This document shows positions 22,501 through 29,818 of a stretch of DNA of 64,000 nucleotides, piece after piece (positions within the stretch are counted from its first letter, which is position 1; every line of letters starts with the position of its first letter). This stretch comes from Yamagishiella unicocca. Its lineage: Eukaryota > Chlorophyta > Chlorophyceae > Chlamydomonadales > Volvocaceae. A program made the position numbers and the translations under genes. The stretch is from NCBI GenBank assembly GCA_003116995.1, contig BDSL01000022.1, forward strand, positions 1,086,805-1,150,804, written 5' to 3'. The notes beneath the pieces are model-generated. The model searched no databases. It was not told the origin of the DNA and saw only the letters and a program-made list of their open reading frames with translations.

Positions 22501-24873
22501 CAGGAGCTGCGTCCATCCCAGGAAACCGGCCCCAACACCCATGCGCTCCATGACAGCAAAGAGGAAGGAGCGGTCAATGGTGTCGTAAGCTTTGGCGAAA
22601 TCCAAGAAGGCGATGAGAGCACTCCGTTGCTGCTGGTGTAGGAGGGGGGGGAGGCAGCGAAGGAAGCGGGTGTTGGCGCCAATGGAGCGGCCGGGGAGGA
22701 AGGCGGACTGCTCGAGGGGGATGGCGGCGGAAAGGCCAGGGCTGAGGCGGTTGGCGAGGACCTTCGCCAGAATGCGGTAATCAGTACAGAGCAGGGTGAT
22801 GGGGCGGTAGGCGCCGGCCGCCGCCCGGTCCGCATCATGGCCCTTGTAAATGACGGATATAACACCCTTCAGGAAACCCGTCGGGACGGCGCGCAGATGG
22901 CCGATAGCAGTGAAAAGGCGGGCCAGTGCCGGCACAAAGCAGCCACTGTAGGTCCGGAGGAGATCCACAGGGATTCCGTCCCAGCCTGGGGACGTGCCAG
23001 GCTTGGCTTGCTGCAGGGCCCGCGCCACCTCCGCTGCTGAGACTGCGATGGAGCCCAACTCGGGGCGAAGATCGGGCGAGATCGGAGTAGAGTGGGCGTC
23101 GACAGCTGCCAGAACCGCTTGCTGATCCGCCGAGTCCAGGCCTGACGGCAGGCAGCTGATGCGCTCCCAGAAAGAAGCGACGACATTGGGCAATTGGCGC
23201 GGGTCGGTCACGAGGCGCCCAGCAGCGTCGCGCAGCGCGGTAATGTCCTGGGACGACCGCGGTGGGTGAATCATGGCGGTGAGTGCGGGGCACGGGCGCT
23301 CCCCCTCGCGCACCCACGCCACGCGTACCCGGGCGGCCTCGCCCGCCGCCGCCACACGCAAGGCCACCGCCAAGGCAGCCTGGGCGGCCACCACACCACC
23401 CACGGCCTCGGGCGCCGCCGACGGCGTCGCGGCCGCAAGGTGGGCCGCCCGCAAGGCGGCTCGGGCTGCCTCCACCTGCGCGCCCGAGGCCAGGCGCCGA
23501 GAGCGAGCGGTGCGATTGAGAATCGCCGCCACCGCCGCCAGCCGCCGTTTGAAGCCCGGCCACCACGCCAGCAGGGCAGCGTGCTCCCCCTCAGCCGGCA
23601 TGGCCGCGAACGCCGCGTCGAGCCAGGCCTGCAGCTGATCCTTGAGGTCGCGGTGGCCAGAGAAGGCCATGCGGGTGCGACGGAGGCCGGGGCCGCGCGA
23701 GGCAGGAACCCGGGGCAGCAGCTGGATGCAGGGGACGCGGTGGTCGGAAGGCGAGCCCAGCTCAATGGCGGAGCCCGCCACGAAGGGGAGGAGGCAGCGG
23801 GACACATAGATGCGGTCGATGCGGGAACCACCGGGGGAGGGGGCGGAGTAGAGGTGGGTGTAATCCGTGCTGGTGGGGAAGCGCTCACGATGCACATCAG
23901 CCAACGACGGGCCCACTGTCGCGAGGACCCGAGCGGCAGGGCGGTCGCGAACCACTCGCGCCGACCCCGCACTGCTGTCCCACGGGCCAGCGACGAAGTT
24001 GAAGTCGCCGGCTAGGACATGCTGGCCCGGGGTGCTGGTCGCCAGCACAGGCGCCAGGTGCTGCTGGAGGAAAGCAGCGCGTGAAGCCGAGCTACCAGCG
24101 GGCAGATAAACATTGGTGAGGTGCAGGCGATGACCCAGCCAGGTGAAGGAGTAGGTGGCGAGGCGCCCCGCTGCGGATGAGGACGCGGCCGGGACCGCCG
24201 GAGGCTGGTCAGCCGCGGCCAGGCCGGCCCCTTCCAGGGCCACCGCGGCGGGGGGAGGCGCAGCGGCGGCCCCACCACGGGGCGCCGTGGCGGCCGAGGC
24301 TACCGCCGCCGCCGTGGCCGCCACGGCCGCGGCCGCGGCGGCCGCCGCCACCGAGGCCGCCACCCCCGAGGCCGCCGCCACGGACACGGCGGCGGCGGAG
24401 GGACCCGCGTCGGCGGCCGGTCCAGGGGACGGTGAGCGGGGCGGCGGTGACAGGGAACGAGAGGGGGGGGAGGAAGCAGCAACTGCAGGTTGATCACCCG
24501 CGAGACCAGGGAGCAGTGGTGAGGCCGCTGCCACCAGCCGGCCAGAAGCGATCAGGTCCGAGCGAACGAGAATCGCCACGCCAGCACAGGGGTCCGCCAG
24601 CGTAGCATTGCGGAACGACACCACACGCCAGGGAGCGACATGGAGGTGACCAGCGGCCGCATGGAGACGCCGCTCGAATAGCCCCCGATCTCCAAACGTA
24701 GACAAGTGCGTCTCCTGGATACAGACGACATCGAGGCGGAGCTGCGCCCACAGCAGTAGAGCAGCATGCAGCTTGGGAGCGGCGGCGCCTGACCGCACGC
24801 CCCCCAAGTTGTGTGAGCCCACACGGAGCGGCCGGCAGGGCCGCGGGGCGGAGCGCCCCCCACGGGCCGGCAT
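19543..24873 (-). CDS. LINE ORF2: AP endonuclease plus reverse transcriptase plus C-terminal zinc knuckle
   Basis: A 1776-residue protein that would nick target DNA and prime reverse transcription of its own RNA in the nucleus. The N-terminal endonuclease motifs are present: SHNLGG (about 19), CIQETH (about 50), NVYLP (about 250), AGDFNF (about 289), a DRIYVSR segment, and SDHR (about 375). Reverse transcriptase motifs are present: FLDFAKAYDTID (about 755), RQGCPLAPLLY, and the catalytic FADD (about 861). The C-terminus has CACGC followed by HHFWSCP (about 1634-1655), like the zf-RVT motif. Two Ala-rich low-complexity insertions interrupt the enzyme: about residues 118-236 inside the endonuclease and about 905-1165 between the FADD block and the following LGIPF segment. 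The start ATG lies 5 bases after the ORF1 stop, which suggests coupled re-initiation. Identification is firm; activity is not shown. Confidence 0.93.
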   Translation of the reverse strand: MPARGGRSAPRPCRPLRVGSHNLGGVRSGAAAPKLHAALLLWAQLRLDVVCIQETHLSTFGDRGLFERRLHAAAGHLHVAPWRVVSFRNATLADPCAGVAILVRSDLIASGRLVAAASPLLPGLAGDQPAVAASSPPSRSLSPPPRSPSPGPAADAGPSAAAVSVAAASGVAASVAAAAAAAAVAATAAAVASAATAPRGGAAAAPPPAAVALEGAGLAAADQPPAVPAASSSAAGRLATYSFTWLGHRLHLTNVYLPAGSSASRAAFLQQHLAPVLATSTPGQHVLAGDFNFVAGPWDSSAGSARVVRDRPAARVLATVGPSLADVHRERFPTSTDYTHLYSAPSPGGSRIDRIYVSRCLLPFVAGSAIELGSPSDHRVPCIQLLPRVPASRGPGLRRTRMAFSGHRDLKDQLQAWLDAAFAAMPAEGEHAALLAWWPGFKRRLAAVAAILNRTARSRRLASGAQVEAARAALRAAHLAAATPSAAPEAVGGVVAAQAALAVALRVAAAGEAARVRVAWVREGERPCPALTAMIHPPRSSQDITALRDAAGRLVTDPRQLPNVVASFWERISCLPSGLDSADQQAVLAAVDAHSTPISPDLRPELGSIAVSAAEVARALQQAKPGTSPGWDGIPVDLLRTYSGCFVPALARLFTAIGHLRAVPTGFLKGVISVIYKGHDADRAAAGAYRPITLLCTDYRILAKVLANRLSPGLSAAIPLEQSAFLPGRSIGANTRFLRCLPPLLHQQQRSALIAFLDFAKAYDTIDRSFLFAVMERMGVGAGFLGWTQLLLGRTVAMASVNGYISRSVPIRAGVRQGCPLAPLLYLFVAHALLCWLKRHGVGVPLAPADPASLVTGVQFADDAQVALPDAAAVPPFIALMAAFARASGQHLNPSKVELLWAGRQVTPAPAAPAAVLAAAVAAVAAPAAAWTAAGGAAASPAAPSAAAAEAPVEAAPAGAGAAAVPPDAPAAAAAAAAPVAAALAAAAAAPQAAAAPAAAAAVAPAAAVLVAVAAEALATAGSAAAGGAPGAAAGAEATTVLTTAAPAAAGAAAASPTPPDAPAVAAVTAAPTAPAAPAAPAAPAAPAGAASSPVARHPPRLARPPGLARRGRRRRGRGAAAVVVVGALAAAAGALAAPGPSTSPSLAATAPGVPRPSPSPPPPALAGLRIVPAAVALGIPFTNPPAAPVLDWASRMSEARRRLQKISRMALSMFGRATAAAAYALHMATYHMEHSGLPPAEVLAGIMALVAKLVDRELGPDDAQRRFTGVPLRLLSGHPTIGGFGVLPLRLHVLSRHAKWSLTVARSALQPPAARAPWIRIAVSFLSTLHPAFRPLAVTTARPDGPWLGAPLSLPPDIHRLATSLGHLPPLSDVADPPLEPGVWCFNAPLWGNPLLPNAGAPGRRPGLEAIHGPLTMCRRLLTVGDAVRVQDAMTAFEVERAHALATTPGMAIFSRLAERWTTLVRHELAPSELAMGALQDRIAARAAVAALLSDISPAWLAAARLAPDGPAPPSPDEVDALLLARLGWRLGVDAVLPLTSFTVKLGTLLQAAELERPRQACHAAYVREALGLSPAVAATPEAALVALRAVWRRLWKRLKWEPRWKEVLWRLAVDGVPMPGSSHLPLVPPEPCACGCYPAAAGVAESPRLHHFWSCPLVRPLWDELEVCCGCGVTREHVWLCVSPDPTTVLQCVWDVVALAALNAMEWARRYIHSHRLSGTTLPAAMRSGLLAKFWALLRDFAGLGLPRKDWGDVGVDHPFLFVTGGRLMCAVPP

Positions 24874-24878
24874 GGGCC

Positions 24879-26558
24879 TTACTGGGCGGGCGACGGTCCG
24901 CCGCCACCGCCCACGGGGGGCGGCGGCAACAGCAGCAGCGGAGAGGGTCCGTCGCCACCACCCACGGGCGGCGGCGGCAACAGCAGCAGCGGAGAGGGTC
25001 CGTCGCCACTGCCCACGGGCGGCGGCGGCAACAGCAGAAGTGGCGAGGGTAGGGCCGGCTTGCGCCGCACCGAGAGCGGCGAGCCCGAGCGGCCACGGCG
25101 GCCCAGCACTGAACTGACGTCCACCTCCATCCGGTCGCGGCGCGCGCGGCGCTCCAGGGCTGGGGCGGGCGGGCGCCCACGGGGGGGCGACACGCCGCGC
25201 TGGGGCGGCGAGCCACCACCGGGACGACGCGCCGCGGGGCTGCGGGAGCCCCGCGGGGCAGACGGGGTACGGCCCGAGCTGCGGGCGGCGGGGCCACAGG
25301 GACCCCCGCGAGGCGACGTAGCCCGCCCCAGGAGGCGCGCCACAGACCCGAGCGCGGCAGCCGCACCGCCGCTCAGTCCAGGGGGTGGAGCCGCCACGCG
25401 AGCAACGATGCGCGCGACCAGCGCGCGCACCACCACCTCCCGCTCAGCCGCCGCCACCGGCGCGGCGCGGGTGGCGGCACGAGCTGCCGCGCCCGCCGCC
25501 CGAGCAGCCCGCGCACCAGCCTGCGACACCACGGGGGCCACGGCGGCGCTGGGGGCGCCAGGGGCGCCAGCCACCGCGGCCAACACAGGCGGCGGCGGCA
25601 CCCTGGCAGCAGCCACGACGGGCGCAACCCCCACCCTGACGGCAGGCACCGAGGGCGCACCCCGGGCCTCAGCGGTCGGGGTCGGAAGCACCCCACCAGC
25701 GGTCTCCGGCATGGACGCCTGGGCCCCCACGGCCGGCGGCGGTGGCGACCGTGGCGGCGGATCGCCCACCGGCACAGGGGGCGCCCACGCCGGCGCGGTG
25801 GGCAGCGGCGGGCGAAGGACGGGATACTCTGGCGGCAGGGACCGCGGGCGGTGGGCCAGGGACAGCTGACCATCCCAGACACGACCATCCATCAGCGGTA
25901 CCGTGGCTGGCTGCACCGGCGGCAGGCTGTGCCGCCGTTGCACAAGCAGGCTGACACTGCCATCAGTGACGCCGAGCACCTCCAGGACCTGCGGGCCCAG
26001 CTGCGGGCCGTACACCAGCCGCAGGAACGCCAGCACCGCCTCGAAGTCTCCACAGCCAGCTACCGAGGGGGGAAGCCCCGCAACCACCGCCTCCGTGGCG
26101 GTGACGTCAACTGAACGCAAGCCAGCCACCAATGGGGGGTCACCCGGCTGTCCCAGCAGCTGGGTTGGCACACTGGCCAGGGCGACCGCGGAGGGGGGCA
26201 GACGACTCCCGAGCGCCGCCAGCGCCGACGCGGACAGCCAGACCTGGAGCTCGACGCCAAGCGGTGCGCCTGCCTCCGCAACCTTGCTTGGGATGACCGG
26301 TCCGAGCCCCACGTGGGCCGCGGACTGCAGGCCAGCCGGCAGCTTGGTCCGGAAGAAGTCGCGCAGCATTGGCGCCGCGGCTCGGACCGCCGCGAGCGCA
26401 TGCGGCGCCCTGGTGCCAGCACCAAACTGAAAGGTATAGGCAGCGTTGAAGCCGCGGGCGCGAAGCACCGAATGCGCATCAAACACTGGCCGCGCCTCGG
26501 CCAGCGAAACGACGCGCCGCGGAGCGACCACTCGCGGCCCACGCGGAGCCACCGCCAT
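24879..26558 (-). CDS. LINE ORF1 protein (putative nucleic-acid-binding)
   Basis: 559 codons starting with ATG and ending with TAA, five bases ahead of ORF2. The N-terminal third (about 1-230) is of normal complexity and reads as a folded domain that I cannot assign. The middle is Pro/Ala-rich, followed by an Arg-rich stretch (about 400-480) that could bind RNA. The C-terminus has three copies of a 17-residue unit PSPLLLLPPPPVGGGDG (about 24896-25050 in DNA). I see no CCHC zinc knuckle or obvious RRM. By position it is ORF1 of the same LINE. By analogy with LINEs it would package the element RNA, but that is inference. Confidence 0.8.
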   Translation of the reverse strand: MAVAPRGPRVVAPRRVVSLAEARPVFDAHSVLRARGFNAAYTFQFGAGTRAPHALAAVRAAAPMLRDFFRTKLPAGLQSAAHVGLGPVIPSKVAEAGAPLGVELQVWLSASALAALGSRLPPSAVALASVPTQLLGQPGDPPLVAGLRSVDVTATEAVVAGLPPSVAGCGDFEAVLAFLRLVYGPQLGPQVLEVLGVTDGSVSLLVQRRHSLPPVQPATVPLMDGRVWDGQLSLAHRPRSLPPEYPVLRPPLPTAPAWAPPVPVGDPPPRSPPPPAVGAQASMPETAGGVLPTPTAEARGAPSVPAVRVGVAPVVAAARVPPPPVLAAVAGAPGAPSAAVAPVVSQAGARAARAAGAAARAATRAAPVAAAEREVVVRALVARIVARVAAPPPGLSGGAAAALGSVARLLGRATSPRGGPCGPAARSSGRTPSAPRGSRSPAARRPGGGSPPQRGVSPPRGRPPAPALERRARRDRMEVDVSSVLGRRGRSGSPLSVRRKPALPSPLLLLPPPPVGSGDGPSPLLLLPPPPVGGGDGPSPLLLLPPPPVGGGGGPSPAQ

Positions 26559-26696
26559 AGCCCAGAGCTAGGGATAGAAGGAGAGCAACGATAGGAAAGA
26601 CCGAGATGCAGAGAAGCGCATCGAGTCAGGCGAGCTGGGCCAAAACATGCCGAACCACCAACATCGAAGAGTTTGGTTGTCAAAAGAGAGAGACCG

Positions 26697-26914
26697 CGTT
26701 ACAACGTCAAGGGCGGTCGTGAGGAGGACCCGTACAGAGGACCGAACTCGCGTAACTCGACCGGGCCGGACGGGCGATGACGCCACTGGCACTGGCCCGG
26801 CGGCTGCAGCGGAGAACAGGGTCAGTCAGCACGGGTGGGCGGGTGGCAGGCTGCAGGGGCCGGCAGGTTCCCGTCGTTCATGTTACAAAAAAAAAAAAAA
26901 TTCCTTGCGTTACA
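26697..26914 (+). repeat. Possible short retroinsert with A14 tail flanked by GCGTTACA
   Basis: An A14 run at 26887-26900 is followed shortly by GCGTTACA (26907-26914). The same 8 bases lie at 26697-26704, at the edge of the LINE. This may be a small plus-oriented reverse-transcribed insert with an 8-bp duplication. The evidence is weak because the left copy overlaps the LINE flank repeat. Confidence 0.3.
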
Positions 26915-27052
26915 GGACCCCGACGCTGGGGTACGACACCTGACCGTGTCATAAGCTCTGTATCTCCACCCCCATCAACGACAACCTCGACCAGCAGGTT
27001 CAACCACAAACCTACTTGCCCACAAGTGGGGCACCCGGTAACTACCGGGGAG

Positions 27053-27127
27053 GGGCCGGGGAATCGAACCACCGATCTCTGGACAGAATGCCAGTGTCTT
27101 AACCAATTAGACGAACATTACAGTGGC
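27053..27127 (-). pseudogene. tRNA-like sequence, degenerate (possible SINE head)
   Basis: The minus strand carries a perfect B-box (GGTTCGATTCC) and a D-arm-like TCTAATTGGTTAAGAC. However, the acceptor strands do not pair, the T stem has two mismatches, and the anticodon arm (CTGG...CCAG) has a loop of eight. It is therefore not a normal tRNA gene. Downstream on that strand are short hairpins (CCCCGGTAGTTACCGGG, GCCCCACTTGTGGGC). A tRNA-derived SINE or a tRNA pseudogene fits best. Confidence 0.5.
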
Positions 27128-27234
27128 CCGTTCATGCCCGCCGTTTGTGCGCGATCAATACAAGCCCCACCAAGTCTATGCATCCATGTTTCCGTACAAT
27201 ATTCGTACGATGAAGTACGGCAGTCCCGAGTACG

Positions 27235-27307
27235 GTTCGGTTAGCTCAGTCGGTAGAGCGTACGGCTGTTAACCGTAAGGTCGACGGTTCGACCCCGTCA
27301 TCGAGCG
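27235..27307 (+). tRNA. tRNA-Asn (GTT)
   Basis: A 73-base cloverleaf. Acceptor GTTCGGT pairs with ATCGAGC (two G-U pairs), D arm GCTC...GAGC, anticodon stem TACGG/CCGTA with loop CTGTTAA (anticodon GTT), T arm GACGG-TTCGACC-CCGTC, discriminator G. No intron. The next tRNA starts 12 bases downstream with no T-run between them, so the two may be co-transcribed by RNA polymerase III. Confidence 0.92.
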
Positions 27308-27319
27308 TGTCGAAGGTTT

Positions 27320-27416
27320 GGGGTCGTAGCTCAAATGGTAGAGCGCCCGCTTAGCAAGCGAATCTGAGTGCCGCATGACATGCGGGAGGTAGGGGGATCA
27401 ATGCCCTCCGACTCCA
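27320..27416 (+). tRNA. tRNA-Ala (AGC) with a 24-base intron
   Basis: Acceptor GGGGTCG pairs with CGACTCC, D arm GCTC AAATGGTA GAGC, anticodon stem CCCGC/GCGGG, anticodon AGC at 27353-27355, and T arm GGGGG-ATCAATG-CCCTC, ending in discriminator A. The anticodon loop is interrupted one base after the anticodon by an intron (about 27357-27380), the canonical nuclear position. A TTTT terminator follows at 27422-27425. All stems are paired, so it should be functional. Confidence 0.92.
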
Positions 27417-27840
27417 ACTGATTTTGTTTTAGCCAGGAAGGGCTGCAAGGGAAATGCATGTACAAAGCAAAACCGTCGGGGAGTGCAGGTACAGCTCCCC
27501 AAACACCTCGTATCCCCTTCATTGGGTTCACTCAGCACTTGTGCACCTAGGTAAAGTAAAAGCCAAATCCTAATTGGTCATAAAGCGTTTGGAAGGATAG
27601 GGGTCGTAGCTCAAATGGTAGAGCGCCAGCTTAGCAAGCGAAGCTGAGTGCCGCAAAACTTGCGGGAGGTAGGGGGATCAATGCCCTCCGATTCCAACTG
27701 GTTTTGTTTACGCCAGGGAGGGCTGCAAGAAAAATCCGGTTACGAAAGAAACCCGGCAAGGAGTGCAGGCGCAACTCCCCAACCACCCCGCATCCCCTTC
27801 ATTGGGTTCACTCAGCACCTGTGCACCTACCCAGACCAGA
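27417..27840 (+). repeat. Tandemly duplicated tRNA-Ala downstream cassette
   Basis: After each tRNA-Ala the same segment follows (27417-27550 and 27697-27835). Both contain GGGCTGCAAG, GGAGTGCAGG, and CCCCTTCATTGGGTTCACTC followed by AGCAC and GTGCACCTA, with scattered substitutions between the copies. The period is 280 bases. Confidence 0.8.
27600..27696 (+). tRNA. tRNA-Ala (AGC), second copy with intron, one stem mismatch
   Basis: A near-identical 97-base copy of the tRNA 280 bases upstream, with the same intron position and anticodon (27633-27635). Two differences matter. The anticodon stem reads CCAGC against GCGGG, leaving an A27628-G27664 mismatch. The acceptor has G-U where the first copy has G-C. 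TTTT follows at 27702-27705. The homology continues about 140 bases past the tRNA, so this is a segmental tandem duplication or a tRNA-headed repeat. It may be a decaying copy. Confidence 0.78.
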
Positions 27841-29168
27841 GGCGAAGGCGGTGGTGGGGCCGGCTACGGGAGTCGGAACGGTGGGGCAGTGGTTCATGGA
27901 CGTTACGACCTAGCTCGTGTGCGTAGACCGGGTCTGGGAGCCAGCTGTGTGTAGGTGCCATCTGCGGGTGGGCGCACTCCGGGCTCTCCATGAGCGTCAG
28001 AATTTGTGATTCACAATCCTGCACACTCCGCTTTCCTGTTACCTGTTACCTGTTGGTCGTTGATCATCTGCACCGGTCTCCTGACAAGGGCCGGGGCTTC
28101 AGCAAGAGTGGTGGTGACTGGTCGTGACTGGTCGTCACTACTGGTCGTGACTGGGCCTTTCATCCACCGCGCCGCCGCATGCATTCATTGGCGGCGATGA
28201 ACGGGTCCGCTGCTGCTGTAACGGTTACAGTGGGTTCCAGTACATCGTATGGGGCCAATGCACGCCCACCGGTCGAGCCCGGTTGCGGAGATACACGACA
28301 CACGTTACAGTGTTAGGGTCCTGGAGGACAAGTAAGCCCCATCAGTAGGTACAACACACACACACACAACGTACGACACTATGTACCTAACCTGCTGCCG
28401 GACCGGCAGTACACTCGACGGGTACGGCACTCAAATGTATCTTGGGAGTCTTTTGGGAGCCAACACCTCTGCTAGCGTCCATTACACCACAGCCCGTGGC
28501 CTCTCCTTAATTTCAGTGGGCGCAAGAGTACGACTAAAAGTATATGCAGAAGCCGAAACTAACCAACCAAATTAAAGCCCTCGAGCCAACATATGCGTAC
28601 GGCAGCCAGCACAGAGTTAGGTGATGTGCGGCCCGCCAACGTGTTGTTGGCTCGTCTCCCTGGAAAGTAGCTTCGGGCACCTACCTATTGGGAGCTAACC
28701 TGGGTTCTCAAAGCTGTGCTACGTAAAACGACGAGGTTGTACTGAGCTGCAACACGGCGTCGACATAATCGAGCGACGACCCAACACGTTGCGAAAGTGG
28801 TATGTGCACCGAGCAGTGTACGGAAATAACCACCCACAACCCACAACCGTCGCACACTATCTACCCAATTAGTTCCTCCCAATGGGGAGACGCGTTGCCT
28901 GGACCTGATCTCTGATCTCTGATCTTGCCTACTGAAAAAACTACCAACTGAAGGCTAGACTTTCTTGGCTAACACCGTTGTACTCTTGACGCGCGCACAG
29001 CCCACACTGATACTACTACTGCTACTTGCTATTACTAACGGACGCAGGGCGGCACCCAAGGAACTGTGCCGATACGCCACTTATATATGCTGAGGATAAC
29101 ACAAGACAAACACGCACGCGCGAGGCACGATGCAACGCAACGCCGACAAAACGCACGTGCATTCCTAT
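27841..29168. other. Intergenic, nothing recognised
   Basis: About 1.3 kb of more average composition than its surroundings. It has a CTGGTCGTGACTGGTCGT-type short direct repeat near 28112-28150 and a CA run near 28352-28366. No ORF resembles a known protein and no further tRNA was found. Confidence 0.45.
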
Positions 29169-29173
29169 TTACA
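29169..29173 (-). terminator. Candidate TGTAA polyadenylation signal of the pherophorin-like gene
   Basis: TTACA on the plus strand is TGTAA on the minus strand, 56 bases after the stop codon. It is a short 3' UTR, but no competing signal was noted nearby. A 10-bp perfect hairpin (29184-29193 with 29201-29210) lies between the stop and the signal. Confidence 0.45.
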
Positions 29174-29228
29174 TCCTGTTGCTGGCCGTTGCCAGCAACC
29201 GGCAACGGCCAAAGCAAGCCGGGCTCGT

Positions 29229-29726
29229 CTATCTCTTGCTGCTGGCCGTTGCCAGTAACCGACGGCCGAAGTCGAGCTCATCGACCACCTCAACGTTCAC
29301 GTTGTCGGGTGGGTTCACGACGTCGGGCTGCAACTCAACGGCCGCCATGTCACCCGTCGGGCAGCAGTCCTCGTCCTGGGAGAAGAAGGTGAAGCGACAC
29401 CAGTCTCCTTGGCCGTAGCAGAAGTCCTGGATCGTGTGGCATGGCTCCTGGAGGATGAGGCACATGGGCATCCCGTCGTACATGTCACCACGCTCAAAGC
29501 CCAGACTGGAGAGCTTGAAGGTGGTGTAGGTCTTACTCCTGCAGACGAAAGCAAAGCGGGGCGGCGGAACCTCAGTCGCCGACGGTAGAAAGCGCGATGA
29601 GGAGAAAGAAAGATGGGCTTGAGAGGATGAAACGGTCACAAAAAGCGATTTGCAACCGACACAACGACGTTGATTAGTTGCCCTAAGTCGCCGTCATATA
29701 AGCGAGGGATGAACAGTCAGCGGTGG

Positions 29727-29818
<92 letters not shown>

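Larger units (their letters stand above)
19254..26685 (-). mobile_element. L1-type LINE retrotransposon, structurally intact, with candidate 19-bp target duplication
   Basis: A non-LTR element on the minus strand. It has a short 5' UTR (26559 to about 26685), ORF1 (26558-24879), ORF2 (24873-19543) and a 3' UTR of about 290 bases. A direct repeat AGAGAGAGACCGCGTTACA lies at 26686-26704 and again ending at 19253, with an extra tandem copy ending at 19231. I take these as the target duplication, so the boundaries are approximate. There is no poly(A) tail at the 3' end. No in-frame stops or frameshifts were seen in either ORF, so it may be young or active. It lies between two convergent genes. 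Confidence 0.88.

Noticed and set aside
27053..27127. A functional tRNA gene on the minus strand
   Set aside because: The acceptor and anticodon arms do not pair. Only the B-box and part of the D arm are intact.
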